From NCBI RefSeq assembly GCF_009720865.1, contig NZ_WNLA01000021.1, positions 1 through 64,000 of the forward strand: DNA of 64,000 nucleotides, given 5' to 3'. The notes beneath the pieces were generated by a model that worked only from the letters and a program-made list of their open reading frames with translations, searched no databases and had not been told where the DNA came from. Numbering within the stretch: position 1 is the first letter of the stretch; every line of letters starts with the position of its first letter. The stretch comes from Pseudoduganella ginsengisoli. GTDB lineage: Bacteria > Pseudomonadota > Gammaproteobacteria > Burkholderiales > Burkholderiaceae_D. This document shows, piece by piece, positions 1 through 10,505 of this stretch. The position numbers were made by a program, and so were the translations under genes.

Positions 1-3000
1 GCCACTGGCCCTGCATTGACCGGCTGCCCAGGCGTCGCGCCTGCCGTTTGCGCCACGGCGCTGTTGCCGGCATCTGCCGCAGCCTGCTGTGCCGGTGCAG
101 CGGTGGCCGCACTGGCGCCGGACGGCAGTGCCTGCGTACTGGCGGACGCGCTGATATCGGCTGGCTGGGGCGATGCATCCGCAGTCCCGGCGCTGCTTTG
201 CTGCGCCTGCCCGCTGCCGCTGTCCGCAGGCGCGGCCGCCGCTGTTGCCACGGCGGCTGGCGCGACAGGCAGCGGCAAAGGCGCCACCGGAACCGGCACA
301 TTGATCACGGGCGGCGCAGGCAGGATCGTCAGCGTGCCATCCGCATACGTGATGTCATAGTTAGCACTGCTCAAGCCTTGCGGATGAATGGTGTACTGCC
401 CCGGCGTGCTGGCGCCCTGGCTGGAACCGCCGTAGCTGAGCATCCCCGCCAGCACGGATTCCGTATCCGTTCCGGCAAAGCCCGCATAGACGACGCCATT
501 GCCGCCTACATAAATCGTACCGTTGTACACCATGCGGTCGGCATTGGCCGTAACTGTCAGCGGCGCGCGGGCCACCGTCAATGCGCCGCCCTGGTAGGCG
601 ATCGTGTAATTATTGCTGTCCAGTCCTTGCGGCATGATGAAGTACGTGCCGGCCGCCACCGCGCCCTGCGCACTGCCGCCGTAGGTCAGGCTGCCACCCA
701 GCACCGCGGCGGTTTCCCCATTGACGAACCCGCTGTAACGCACGCCATTGCCGCCCGCATAGGGCTTGGCGTCATAGGTTTTCGCGGCATCGGCGGCAGT
801 CACCGTCAGCGCAGCCTTGCCCACTTCGAGCACGCCGTTCGCATACGTGATGCTGTAGTTGCGGCTGGCCAGGCCGGACGGGATGATCGCGTACGTGCCC
901 GCGTTGACGGCGCCCTGGCTGCTGCCGCCATATTGCAGGCTGCCGCCCAGCACCGGCTCTGTCTCGCCATTGACGAAACCACTGTAACGCACGCCGTTGC
1001 CGCCCGAGTAAGCCTTGCCGTCGTAGGTTTTGCCCGCGTCCAGCGCGCTCACGGCCAGCGCCGCCTTGCCCACCTCCAGCGCACCGTCCTGGTAGGTAAT
1101 CGCATAATTGCGGCTCGACAGGCCGGAAGGCGTAATCACATAACTGCCCGCATCGACAGCGCCCTGGCTGTTGCCGCCATATTGCAGGCTGCCGCCCAGC
1201 ACGGTGGCGCCTTCGCCATTGACGAATCCACTGTAGCTGACGCCATTACCGCCTGTATAAGCTTTGCCGTCATACGTCTTGCTGGCGCTGCCGGCGCTGA
1301 CGACCAGCGCCGCCTTGCCGACGTCCAGCGCGGCGTCCCCATACGTGATCGTGTAATTGGTGCTGGACAGGCCGGACGGCTTGATCACATAGCTGCCCGC
1401 GTCCACCGCCCCCTGGCTGCTGCCGCCGTATTGCAGGCTGCCGCGCAGCACTGCCGCGGTTTCACCGTTGACAAAGCCGCTGTAGCTGACGCCGTTGCCT
1501 CCCGCGTAGGCTTTGCCATCGTAAGTCTTGGCTGCGGGATTGGCTGTAACGGCCAGCGCGGCAGGCCGTATCGCCAGCGTGCCGCCCTCAAAGACCACCG
1601 TATAGTTCGCGCTGCTGAGGCCAAACGGCAGGATGCTGTAGCTGCCCGCATTGACGGCGCCCTGGCTCGTGCCGCCATAGGCCAGCGTGCCTTGCAGGCT
1701 GGCCGCCGTGTCGCCATTCAAAAAGCCGCTGTACGTGACGCCGCTGCCGCCGCTGAACGGCAAGCCGGAATACGTCTGCGACGCATCGCGTGCCCGTATC
1801 GTCAACAGCGCCTGGCTGATGGACAAGGTGCCGGGGACATAGCTGATCACGTAATTCGGGCTGGCGAACCCCGATGGCACGATCGCGTACTTGCCTGACT
1901 GTACCGCGCCCTGGCTGTCGCCGCCATATGCCACGGAACCCAGCGACGCGGCGGTGTCGCTTCCCGCCAGGCCGGTAATGGTGACGCCGTTGCCGCCGCT
2001 GTATGGCTTGCCGTCATAATAGCGCGATGCATCGTTGGCCGTGACCGTCAGCGGGGCCGGGTCGATGCGGCCCACATTGCCGCTGGCTGCCGTGGGCAGC
2101 ACGTAGTTGGACAGGCTGGTCCCGGCGCCGGCGATATAGTCCCCCGCTTGCAGCGCCACGCTGACAGTCTTGCCGGACGCGGCGCCGGCGCTGTCATAAG
2201 TCCCGGCCACCTTGCCGACAGTGACGGACTGGCCCGCCACCACCCCGGTCAGTGCATAGTTTTGCGTTCCCAGGCTGGCCACGTCCGTGCCGTCATAGGT
2301 TTTTACGACACTGCCGGCCAGGCTCAACGACAGTGGCGCCTTGTCAACCGTCAGCGCACCGCTGGCGTACTGGATCGCATAATTCGTGCTCGACAAGCCT
2401 TGCGGAATAATCGTATAGCTGCCCGCGTTGACCGCGCCCTGCGACGTGCCGCCGTACGCCAGTGCGCCACCCAGCACGGCGGACGTCTCGCCGTTGACGA
2501 AGCCCGTATAGCTGACGCCATTGCCGCCACTATAGGCCACGCCATCGTACGTGCGGCTGGCATTGGCCGCGGCAACTGTCAGCGGCGCCTGCCCGATGGC
2601 CAGCGCGCCGTCCACGTAGGTGATCGCATAATTTGTGCTCGTATAGCCCTGCGGAGTAATGGCATAGGACCCTGCGTTGACGGCGCCCTGCGCCGTGCCG
2701 CCGTACGCCAGCGCACCACCCAGCACGGCGGATGTCTCGCCATTGACGAAGCCTGTATAGCTGACGCCATTGCCGCCGCTGTACGCCAGGCCATCGTAGG
2801 TCTTGCTTGCATTGGCGGCCGTCACGGTTAATGGCGCCTGCGCCACGGTCAGCGCGCCGTTGACATAGCTGACCGCATAATTGGTGCTGGATAATCCCTG
2901 CGGAATGATCGTATAGCTGCCCGCATCGATGGCGCCCTGCGCCGTTCCGCCGAAACTCAGGCTGCCGGTCAGGCTGGCCGCGCTCTCGCCATGGACAAAG

Positions 3001-6000
3001 CCGCTGTACGCGACGCCATTGCCGCCACTGAACGCCAGGCCGTTGTACGTCTTGCCGGCGTTATTGGCGGTAATGGTCAGCGGCGCCTGCGCCACTGACA
3101 GCGCACCGCCGGTATAGCTGATCGTATAGTTCGTGCTGGTATAGCCGTGCGGCGTGATGACGTAACTGCCCGCATTGACTGCCCCCTGCGCGCTGCCGCC
3201 AAAAGCCAGCGCGCCGCCCAGCACGGCGGAAGTCTCGCCATTGGCGAAGCCTGTATAGGTGGCGCCATTGCCGCCGCTGTACGCGAGGCCGTCATACGTT
3301 TTGTTGGCGTTGTTGGCCGTTACGGTCAGCGCCGCCTTATCCACGGCCAGCGCGCCGTTGGCATACTGGATTGCATAATTCGTGCTCGACAAGCCTTGCG
3401 GGATGATCGTATAGCTGCCCGCATTGACGGCGCCTTGCGACGTGCCGCCGTAGCCCAGCGTGCCGCCCAGCACGGCGGACGTCTCGCCATTGACGAAACC
3501 GGAGTAAGTGGCGCCATTGCCGCCGCTGTACGCCAGGCCGTCATAGGTTTTATTGGCATTGGCCGCCGTTACCGTCAGCGGCGCCTGCGCCACCGTCAGC
3601 GCGCCGCTGGCATAGCTGATCGCATAGTTGGTGCTGGTATAGCCTTGCGGCGTGATGGCGTAGGAGCCCGCATTGGCGGCGCCCTGCGCCGAGCCGCCAA
3701 AGCCAAGCGCGCCGCCCAGCACGGCGGAAGTCTCGCCATTGACGAAGCCTGTATAGCTGACGCCATTGCCGCCGCTGTACGCCAGTCCGTCATACGTTTT
3801 CGCAGCGCTGGCGGCCGTCACCGTCAGCGGCGCCTGCGCCACGGCCAGTACCCCGTCAACGTAGGTGATCGCATAATTACTGCTCGACAGGCCCTGCGGA
3901 ACGATCGTATAGCTGCCCGCATTGACGGCTCCCTGCGCCGTGCCGCCGAAACTCAGGCTGCCCGCCAGGCTGGCCACGCTTTCGCCGTTGACGAAGCCGC
4001 TGTAGCTGACGCCATTATTGCCGCTGAACGCCAAACCGTTATAGGTCTTGCTGGCGTTGGCCGCAGTGATGGACAGCGGCGCCTGCGCCACCGTCAGCGC
4101 ACCGTTGACATAGCTGATGGCGTAGCCCCGGGTGTCGGTCAAGCCGCTGGGCACGACGGTGTAGCTGCCCGCGTTGACGGCGCCAAACGCGGTGCCGGCC
4201 ACATTCAGCGAGCCGGACAGCATGGCAAGCGTATCGCCGCTGGCCAGGCCCGTTGCCGTGGCGCCCAGCGAGCCCGCGTATGCCTGCCCGTCATAAGTCT
4301 TGGCGGCGCTATTGCCCGTGATGGCAAGTGCAGGCCGTTCGCGCGCAATGATGTTGGTGCCGGCAACCAGCGCCGCGCTGAAATTGCTGGCCGTCGGCGT
4401 ACTGTAGTAGCGGAAGCGGCCGCTGCCAGCGCCTGCCAGCGCTGTCAGCGCGCTGTCATTTGCCGTCCCCGTGTAAAGCGTGGCGCTGCCGCCAGCGCCG
4501 TAGGTGACCGATGCGCCGCTGTTATACACGATGTCGCCACCCGCCGCCGTGCCTGCGGCGATGCCACGCCCCGCTACCAGGGTCACGGCATTGGCGGCGG
4601 AACTGGCGGTGGCAATGGCGCCATTGACGGCCAGGTTGCCGGCCGCCGAGACGGACACCGTGCCTGTCACCCCGCTGACGCCGTTGACGGCCGTCGCGCC
4701 CGTATCGATGACGGTCACGTTTTGCGCAGTATTGACCGTCACGCCGCCTGCATGGAATGCGCCGGACGTCCCCAGCGCCACACTGGTGGCGGCGCTGCCA
4801 TTGTTGACGGTCACGTTGCCGCCCACCGATTGCGTGGTGCCGGCTGCCGTGATGCCGCGCGGCGTCGTCAATGTCAGCGTATTGCTGCCGGGGATGGCAA
4901 CATTCGGCATCGTGATGGCTTGCAGCGACGTGCCGCCCCACGTGAAGCTGATGTCGCCGTTTTGCAGCGCCGCATCCCCCAGCAGGCACGTACTGCAAAC
5001 CATGTACGCATTGCCACCATTGCCCTGGTCCATGTTGACGGTGATCGACAGCGGACCGCCATTGGTCGTGTACAGCTTGGCGCCGCCGTCGAAATAAAAC
5101 GCAAAACCATTACTCCCCGTGGACGTATTGCTGTTGCCGTTTGCCGTCACGTTGATGCCGCCGCTGCCGGCGCGCACGATACTGCCGGAGCCGAACGCCA
5201 CGCCATCGCCCGGCGTGAACGACGGCGTCCAGCTGCCGTCGCCCCTTACCGTCATGCCGCCCGCAGTGCCCAGGTTCACATTGGAAAAGCCATACGTGAC
5301 GCCATCGCCGCCCGCGCTGCCGCCCTTCCCCCACACCCACAAATTGCCGCCGCTGCCCGTGATCGTCGCGTGGTCGTTCATGACGCCGATCGCCGCCACG
5401 CCGCCCACGCCGACCGCAGGCGCGGTGCAGCCGGCCGCCGTGCACGAGCCGCCGCCCATCACGAGGTTGTTGGCGTTCATGCTGATGGTGCTGCCGGTGA
5501 CGGCAATGCGCCCGCCGCCGCTGGTGTCCGTGTCCGCATTCAAGATCAGCGGCTTGCCCATGTTGACGGTGGCGTTGGTGACGAAGATGCTGCCGGGAGT
5601 GCTGAGCGTCAGCGGCACCGTGTTATTCAGCGTAAAGCTGGAACCGACCGTGATGTCGCCGGCATTCGGCCCGCCAATGACCAGCTGCGACAACGTCGAG
5701 TTAAAGCGCGCGGTATTGAAGATGGCAGGGCCGAACAGGCTCAGTGTCCCCGCGCCGCCCACCAGCCCCACCGTGGCGCCGGCCGTGGCGGGCTGCAGGT
5801 TGACAATACCGGTCCCCGTCACGCTGCCATTGATATTGATGGAATCCGTCTTCAACGTGGCCGTGCCGGTGCCGATGTTGATGGTGGCCGTGTTTGGAAT
5901 CAGCAATTGCCCCTGTCCCGCATCCGTATTGGCGCTGATGGCCCCGGCCGTGCTGGAAGACAGCACCAGGTTGCCGTTGTTGGTGGTGATGTTCTGGTTG

Positions 6001-8816
6001 ACGGACAAGGTGCGGCCAGCCAGCAGGCTCAGTGTGCCGCCCGTGGTGCTGCCGCTGGCGACGATCGGCGACGACACGGTGATGTCATTGTTGGCTTGCA
6101 AGGTCACCGCGGTGCCCGCATTGAGGTAGCCAAGGATATCGGCCGGCGTCACCACATAGCTGGAACCCGCGCCGCCATCGGCATAGGCGAACGTGGCGCC
6201 CGTCAGCGTATAAGCCGGGATCGATGGATCGGGCGCCATCAGCAGCTGCACATTGGCCTGGCCGCCCGCCACCACGCGGTCGGTGGCGGCCGCCACGGCA
6301 AAGCCCAGGTTATAGTTGGTGCCCAGCGTCAGCCCGCCCGCGCCGTCCTTGATGGTGCTGCTGTAGCCCGGCGACGCCATGTTGGCCGAGTTCATGCCGT
6401 TGAACACATACACGCGGCCATAGCCATAGCCTTCATTGTTCGACATTGGCGCGCCTACGTAAAGCAAGTCGCCCGCCAGCGCCAGCGATGCGCCAAAGCC
6501 GTCGCTGCTGCCGACCACCGGTGTACCGGAAGGCACGGTGGCATTGGTGATGGTGTTGCGCAGGGCCAGGCTGCCATAGTTCGCGCTGGACAGGCCGTCG
6601 TACAGTTTCACGCTGTTGGACGAACCGATCGCCAGGTGGTCGCCATTGGCGGCAAGCGCTTGCGCCGCCACCGCCAGCGTATTGCGGTAGGCAATCGTAC
6701 CGATCGATGACGGCGACGTGCCCAGGCCATCAAACAGATAGGCATTGCCGGTGGAGCCGACAATCAGCTTGTCGCCGCTGCCGGCAAACGCCAGCGCCGT
6801 GCCGAAGCGCCCGCTGGCCGGCAAAGCCGGCATGCCGCTGACCGGTGTCGCGCCATCGATTTTCGCCGCATACGTCACCGTGCCGAAGCTGCTGGTGTAA
6901 TTGAACAGGTAGACGCCGCCCTGGAAATTGTTATAGAACGGCGCGCCGATGGCCAGGTGGCCGTTTTGCAGCGCGATGGCGGAACCGAAGTCCGCATAGC
7001 CGGTTCCCAGCACGGGCGGCGTGCCGCTTGCTCCCACCAGCGCGCCGCTGCTGGTGCCAGGATTCGATATGCGCGTCATGAACGTCAGGTTGGCCCAGTT
7101 GGCGCTGCTGGCGCCCGCGTACAGGTACACGGCGCCGCAATTGCTGGTGCAGGTGGAGCCCGTCGCCACGTAAGACTTCAAGCCGATGGCAAGGTGGTCG
7201 CCATCCAGTGCAAACGATTCGCCAAAGCCGCGCGTGTCCGTGCTGCTGGTGTTATACGGCGGCGACGACGGCAAGTTCACCGTGCCGGCCTTGGTGGGTT
7301 CCGTCACACTGCTGATGGTGATGTTCTTGGGATCGAACAGCACGCTGCCGGCCACGATGGTTCCACCGGCCTGCAGCGCACCGCTGGACGACACTTCCAC
7401 CTTGCCCCCTTCCGCGCGCAACGCTCCTTCCATGGCGGTGCCGCGGTCCGACCACACGCTGATGGCGCCGCCGCGCGCACTGACGGAAGTGGCGCCATTG
7501 AGCTTGATGGTGTCTGCGTGCGGCAAGCTGCCGCCGCCCTGCCACTCGCCGCCCAGGTTCACAGTGCCGCCATCGGCCGATACCGTGGCGCTGAGCAGCG
7601 ACATGGCGCCGCCGCTCAGCTGCACCAGCCCGCCCGCGCCGCTGGCCGTCACGGTGGACGACAGCGTAAAGTCCGCGTGTGGTCCTGCCACCAGCCGCAC
7701 GCTGCCGCCATCGCGGCCCGACGCATCGAAGCTGTGCCCCTGCACGGCGCCCAGCATGACGCCGGCATTGACGGCAATGCCGCCGCCCTTCCCCTGGGGG
7801 CTGGCGACGCTGGTGCTGCCCTGGCCAAAATACACGTCCTCGGCCCGCACGTCGACGTTGCCGCCCGCCGCCGCCACGGCGCCTTCCTGGCTGACACTGC
7901 CCGCGCCGCCATCGAGGAAGATGCGGCCATTGCGTTCGGCCAGCGCATCCGCTTCCAGCACGCCGCTGTTGTGCACGACGCTGCCCTGCACCTGGTTCGC
8001 GCCATGCGCGGACAAGATCACATGGCCGCCGGGCGCCCGCACCGCATTGCCGTTATCGACCAGCGCCTGGATCGTGGCGGCCGACACGCGTACATTGGCC
8101 AAGGTGGCAGCGCCTTCAAATTGCAGTTCGAACGTTTCCCCGGCCGCCAGCACCGCCGTGCCCTGGCGGGCAATCACGACGCCACGGTTGCGCACTTCCG
8201 GCGCCAGCAGCGCGATGTAGCCGCCCAGCGCGGCGCGCAGGCTGCCTTCGTTGACCACGCTGCCCTGGCTGCCGCCGCGCGTGAAGCGGTAGCGGCCCGC
8301 CATGAAATCGTCATTGCTGATGCCATGCGTGGTGGCCACCAGCCCGCCCACGTCCACGCTGGCGCCCGGGGCGAAATAAATGCCGTTCGGGTTGGTGAGG
8401 AATACCTGGCCGTTGGCCGTGATGCTGCCGAAAATCTGGCTGGGCTGGCTGTCCAGCACGCGGTTCAACATGACGCTGGCGGCGTCCGGCTGGCGGAACG
8501 CCACGCTGGCGCCGCGCCCGACGTTAAAAGTTTGCCAGTCGATGACGGCGCGGCTGCTGCCCTGCTGGACATCCATATGGGCGCCCTGGCTGGAGACAGC
8601 GGCCTGCCCCGCCGCCACTTGCGCACCGGTGGGCAATTGCGTGGGCGCGGGTTGCGCGTGAGCGATGGCGCCCGGCAGCATCAGCGCGGCAGTAGCAGCG
8701 GCAACGGCGACTGCGCCGGCCACCCCGCCACGCTTGCCGCGGCCGCGTGCGTGTTCGCTGACAGGCACCCAAACCTGGCCGCATTCACTCCAGCGCAAAC
8801 GGTAGCAGCGGTTCAT
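1..8816 (-). CDS. TpsA two-partner secretion exoprotein (adhesin), C-terminus off the left edge
   Basis: Large exported protein of the filamentous-haemagglutinin type, predicted to cross the outer membrane through the TpsB encoded just upstream. At least 2938 codons lie in the window with no stop, and the frame leaves at the left edge. The start at 8816 is chosen because it opens with an ESPR-type leader (MNRCYRLRWSE, then WVPVSEHARG) followed by a hydrophobic signal segment ending in IAHAQ. It also has AGGGA a few bases upstream, overlapping the tpsB stop. The TPS domain includes the NPNGIYF motif near residue 140. A region at about 520-860 has FG-GAP-like repeats (such as HLAIGAPFYNN). Residues of about 1490-2830 hold some 16 MBG-type repeats. 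The visible end is an Ala/Pro/Gln-rich low-complexity stretch. The family role is adhesion or biofilm; the ligand cannot be read from sequence. Confidence 0.9.
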   Translation of the reverse strand, partial: MNRCYRLRWSECGQVWVPVSEHARGRGKRGGVAGAVAVAAATAALMLPGAIAHAQPAPTQLPTGAQVAAGQAAVSSQGAHMDVQQGSSRAVIDWQTFNVGRGASVAFRQPDAASVMLNRVLDSQPSQIFGSITANGQVFLTNPNGIYFAPGASVDVGGLVATTHGISNDDFMAGRYRFTRGGSQGSVVNEGSLRAALGGYIALLAPEVRNRGVVIARQGTAVLAAGETFELQFEGAATLANVRVSAATIQALVDNGNAVRAPGGHVILSAHGANQVQGSVVHNSGVLEADALAERNGRIFLDGGAGSVSQEGAVAAAGGNVDVRAEDVYFGQGSTSVASPQGKGGGIAVNAGVMLGAVQGHSFDASGRDGGSVRLVAGPHADFTLSSTVTASGAGGLVQLSGGAMSLLSATVSADGGTVNLGGEWQGGGSLPHADTIKLNGATSVSARGGAISVWSDRGTAMEGALRAEGGKVEVSSSGALQAGGTIVAGSVLFDPKNITISSVTEPTKAGTVNLPSSPPYNTSSTDTRGFGESFALDGDHLAIGLKSYVATGSTCTSNCGAVYLYAGASSANWANLTFMTRISNPGTSSGALVGASGTPPVLGTGYADFGSAIALQNGHLAIGAPFYNNFQGGVYLFNYTSSFGTVTYAAKIDGATPVSGMPALPASGRFGTALAFAGSGDKLIVGSTGNAYLFDGLGTSPSSIGTIAYRNTLAVAAQALAANGDHLAIGSSNSVKLYDGLSSANYGSLALRNTITNATVPSGTPVVGSSDGFGASLALAGDLLYVGAPMSNNEGYGYGRVYVFNGMNSANMASPGYSSTIKDGAGGLTLGTNYNLGFAVAAATDRVVAGGQANVQLLMAPDPSIPAYTLTGATFAYADGGAGSSYVVTPADILGYLNAGTAVTLQANNDITVSSPIVASGSTTGGTLSLLAGRTLSVNQNITTNNGNLVLSSSTAGAISANTDAGQGQLLIPNTATINIGTGTATLKTDSININGSVTGTGIVNLQPATAGATVGLVGGAGTLSLFGPAIFNTARFNSTLSQLVIGGPNAGDITVGSSFTLNNTVPLTLSTPGSIFVTNATVNMGKPLILNADTDTSGGGRIAVTGSTISMNANNLVMGGGSCTAAGCTAPAVGVGGVAAIGVMNDHATITGSGGNLWVWGKGGSAGGDGVTYGFSNVNLGTAGGMTVRGDGSWTPSFTPGDGVAFGSGSIVRAGSGGINVTANGNSNTSTGSNGFAFYFDGGAKLYTTNGGPLSITVNMDQGNGGNAYMVCSTCLLGDAALQNGDISFTWGGTSLQAITMPNVAIPGSNTLTLTTPRGITAAGTTQSVGGNVTVNNGSAATSVALGTSGAFHAGGVTVNTAQNVTVIDTGATAVNGVSGVTGTVSVSAAGNLAVNGAIATASSAANAVTLVAGRGIAAGTAAGGDIVYNSGASVTYGAGGSATLYTGTANDSALTALAGAGSGRFRYYSTPTASNFSAALVAGTNIIARERPALAITGNSAAKTYDGQAYAGSLGATATGLASGDTLAMLSGSLNVAGTAFGAVNAGSYTVVPSGLTDTRGYAISYVNGALTVAQAPLSITAANASKTYNGLAFSGNNGVSYSGFVNGESVASLAGSLSFGGTAQGAVNAGSYTIVPQGLSSSNYAITYVDGVLAVAQAPLTVTAASAAKTYDGLAYSGGNGVSYTGFVNGETSAVLGGALGFGGSAQGAANAGSYAITPQGYTSTNYAISYASGALTVAQAPLTVTAANANKTYDGLAYSGGNGATYSGFVNGETSAVLGGTLGYGGTSQGAVNAGSYTIIPQGLSSTNYAIQYANGALAVDKAALTVTANNANKTYDGLAYSGGNGATYTGFANGETSAVLGGALAFGGSAQGAVNAGSYVITPHGYTSTNYTISYTGGALSVAQAPLTITANNAGKTYNGLAFSGGNGVAYSGFVHGESAASLTGSLSFGGTAQGAIDAGSYTIIPQGLSSTNYAVSYVNGALTVAQAPLTVTAANASKTYDGLAYSGGNGVSYTGFVNGETSAVLGGALAYGGTAQGAVNAGSYAITPQGYTSTNYAITYVDGALAIGQAPLTVAAANASRTYDGVAYSGGNGVSYTGFVNGETSAVLGGALAYGGTSQGAVNAGSYTIIPQGLSSTNYAIQYASGALTVDKAPLSLSLAGSVVKTYDGTDVASLGTQNYALTGVVAGQSVTVGKVAGTYDSAGAASGKTVSVALQAGDYIAGAGTSLSNYVLPTAASGNVGRIDPAPLTVTANDASRYYDGKPYSGGNGVTITGLAGSDTAASLGSVAYGGDSQGAVQSGKYAIVPSGFASPNYVISYVPGTLSISQALLTIRARDASQTYSGLPFSGGSGVTYSGFLNGDTAASLQGTLAYGGTSQGAVNAGSYSILPFGLSSANYTVVFEGGTLAIRPAALAVTANPAAKTYDGKAYAGGNGVSYSGFVNGETAAVLRGSLQYGGSSQGAVDAGSYVIKPSGLSSTNYTITYGDAALDVGKAALVVSAGSASKTYDGKAYTGGNGVSYSGFVNGEGATVLGGSLQYGGNSQGAVDAGSYVITPSGLSSRNYAITYQDGALEVGKAALAVSALDAGKTYDGKAYSGGNGVRYSGFVNGETEPVLGGSLQYGGSSQGAVNAGTYAIIPSGLASRNYSITYANGVLEVGKAALTVTAADAAKTYDAKPYAGGNGVRYSGFVNGETAAVLGGSLTYGGSAQGAVAAGTYFIMPQGLDSNNYTIAYQGGALTVARAPLTVTANADRMVYNGTIYVGGNGVVYAGFAGTDTESVLAGMLSYGGSSQGASTPGQYTIHPQGLSSANYDITYADGTLTILPAPPVINVPVPVAPLPLPVAPAAVATAAAAPADSGSGQAQQSSAGTADASPQPADISASASTQALPSGASAATAAPAQQAAADAGNSAVAQTAGATPGQPVNAGPV
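320..4345 (-). repeat. Array of about 16 MBG-type repeats inside tpsA
   Basis: The encoded protein repeats a unit of roughly 81 residues (about 243 bp). The unit holds KTYDGLAYSGGNGV, then GFVNGET, a LGGxLxYGG element, QGAVNAGSY and SSTNYAI. I counted units beginning near 4310, 4050, 3800, 3560, 3320, 3080, 2820, 2570, 2310, 2040, 1790, 1545, 1300, 1055, 810 and 565. The units near 4310 and 2310 are the most divergent. Such beta-sandwich repeats usually form the stalk of a surface adhesin. The high DNA identity between neighbouring units makes copy-number change by recombination likely. Confidence 0.85.
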
Positions 8817-8825
8817 TGCCTGTCC

Positions 8826-10505
8826 CTACAGCGCCATGCTGGCGGTCAGCCACAGGCGGCTGCGCACCAGCGTGCCATCCTGGTCCGCGCCGGACGGCGC
8901 CGGGTTCGGATTGCGGCCGATACGGTGCGACAGGACTGCCTTGATTGAGGCGCCCGGCAACGGCGTCCACGCCACGCCCAGCCCCGCTCCCCGCAAGCCC
9001 TGGCGGTTATGTTTCGGCGCACCGGCAAAGCCATGGTCATGATTGACGCGCACCACGCCCGCATCGGCATGGGCCGACAAGGTCAGCGCGTCCTGCACGC
9101 GGTAGCGCAATTCCGCATTGACCATCACCCCATCCGCGCCCCCCACTTCGCTGGACGGATAAGCGCGGACACCGGAAGCGCCGCCCAGGTAAAACTTTTC
9201 ACTGGAATCGAGGTTCTTGCTGGCATATTGGCCGCTGAGCTGCAGCACACCATGCCAGTGCGCGCCCAGTGTCTGGTTGCGCGTGGCGCTGAAACGCAAT
9301 TTGGCATAGCGGCCTGCACTGCGGGTTGTCGCCGCGTCGGCGCTCTGGTTGGGCGAACCGTCCAAATCCAGGCCGCCACTGGACATGGTAACGCTGCCGC
9401 TATTACTGCCTGCCGCATCGCTGGCGGAGCCCGATAGCCCGGCCGACAGCACCCCCACCTTGTAGCGGGTCGTGACGGCGCCGCCGGAGACGTTGTTGAA
9501 ATCCTTGCGCTCCCAGGCCAGCGCCAGGCTGGCATTTGCTTGCCGGGCGCGCAGCAGCGGGTATTGCAATTCCACGCCTGCCGAGCCGGAATCGCCGCTG
9601 GCCTGCAAAGCGGCAAACTCGGCACTGACCAGCCGATAGCGCATGCGCGACACATTGGCGCCGGCACGCCAGCCGGCGCTGCCCAGCGGCACGCTATACG
9701 CAAGCCGCCCGTAATTGCTGCCTTGCGTATGCGCAGCGCTAACAGTGGCCAGGTCGCTGAAACTCAACGGGCTACTGAGTTGGAAGTTGACCGCCAGCCG
9801 TACCGGGCCCGTCGAGCGCGAACCTGTATTGTCTGTGCTGGCGTCGCCGCCCAGCAACGGCGCGGGCGCCACAGCGACCACCACTTCGGTTTCGCCCTGA
9901 TTCTTACCCTCCTGCAAGCTGCCGCTGGCGCGCACGCCGGGCAACTCTTCCAGCAACAGCAGGGCGCGGTCCAGCGCGGCGGCCTGCAAAGGCTGGCCCG
10001 GCGCCTGGCTGGATTCGACCAGTCCCTGCAGGTATTCCGGCCGCATCCGCGCCCCGGGCGCGGCTTCAATGCGCACGGCGCCAAAGCGGGCTTCGACAAT
10101 CTGGATGATCACGATGCCATCCTTGATTTCCTGGCGCGGCAAATACGCCCGCACGACACGGCCAGCCGACCGGTATGCGGCGCCAACCGCGGCGGCAGCT
10201 TCCTGCAATTGCGCGAAGCTCAGCTCGCGCTGAGTCCAGCCGGCGACGATGGTTTGCAGGGTTGCATCAGACAGGGCTTCATTGCCGGCAAAACGGAATT
10301 GTTGAACGAATACTTTGCCGGTCATGGCAGTCATTGGCGGCGGCAATTCCGCTTGCGGTGCAAGTTTCGGTTGTGGCATGGATGAAGGCAGGCTGCGCTC
10401 GATTTCCTGGCGCAATTGGCCGGCATCGGGAGGAATCTGCGCCGCACTTGCAACAGTGGCCACAAGCACAGCAGTGATACCGGTCCACCAATGGGAGCAC
10501 CCCAT
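8826..10505 (-). CDS. TpsB outer-membrane transporter (ShlB/FhaC/HecB family)
   Basis: Omp85-superfamily pore that secretes the TpsA encoded 9 bp downstream. Starting at 10505 gives 559 residues with a signal peptide (MGCSHWWTGITAVLV, ending VASAAQ) and a GAGGAATC ribosome site directly before it; an upstream in-frame ATG at 10565 lacks both. A POTRA region spans about residues 60-210 (VFVQQFRFAGNEALSD, then a second module with ELPGVRASG). The C-terminal barrel carries the conserved L6-loop motif VRAYPSSE followed by a DGVMVNAELRYRV segment, and ends in an amphipathic strand. The length is normal for ShlB-type proteins. Order tpsB-tpsA with 9 bp between them indicates one transcript. Confidence 0.93.
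   Translation of the reverse strand: MGCSHWWTGITAVLVATVASAAQIPPDAGQLRQEIERSLPSSMPQPKLAPQAELPPPMTAMTGKVFVQQFRFAGNEALSDATLQTIVAGWTQRELSFAQLQEAAAAVGAAYRSAGRVVRAYLPRQEIKDGIVIIQIVEARFGAVRIEAAPGARMRPEYLQGLVESSQAPGQPLQAAALDRALLLLEELPGVRASGSLQEGKNQGETEVVVAVAPAPLLGGDASTDNTGSRSTGPVRLAVNFQLSSPLSFSDLATVSAAHTQGSNYGRLAYSVPLGSAGWRAGANVSRMRYRLVSAEFAALQASGDSGSAGVELQYPLLRARQANASLALAWERKDFNNVSGGAVTTRYKVGVLSAGLSGSASDAAGSNSGSVTMSSGGLDLDGSPNQSADAATTRSAGRYAKLRFSATRNQTLGAHWHGVLQLSGQYASKNLDSSEKFYLGGASGVRAYPSSEVGGADGVMVNAELRYRVQDALTLSAHADAGVVRVNHDHGFAGAPKHNRQGLRGAGLGVAWTPLPGASIKAVLSHRIGRNPNPAPSGADQDGTLVRSRLWLTASMAL

Noticed and set aside
320-4345. Regular repeats resembling a CRISPR or satellite array.
   Set aside because: Unit length of about 243 bp is a multiple of three and encodes a recognisable protein repeat; no constant short repeat with unique spacers.
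48-6710. Long plus-strand frames (48-1898, 2148-2831, 3147-6710) opposite the adhesin.
   Set aside because: They only reflect the antisense of the MBG repeats; the minus frame has leader, TPS domain and a partner gene.
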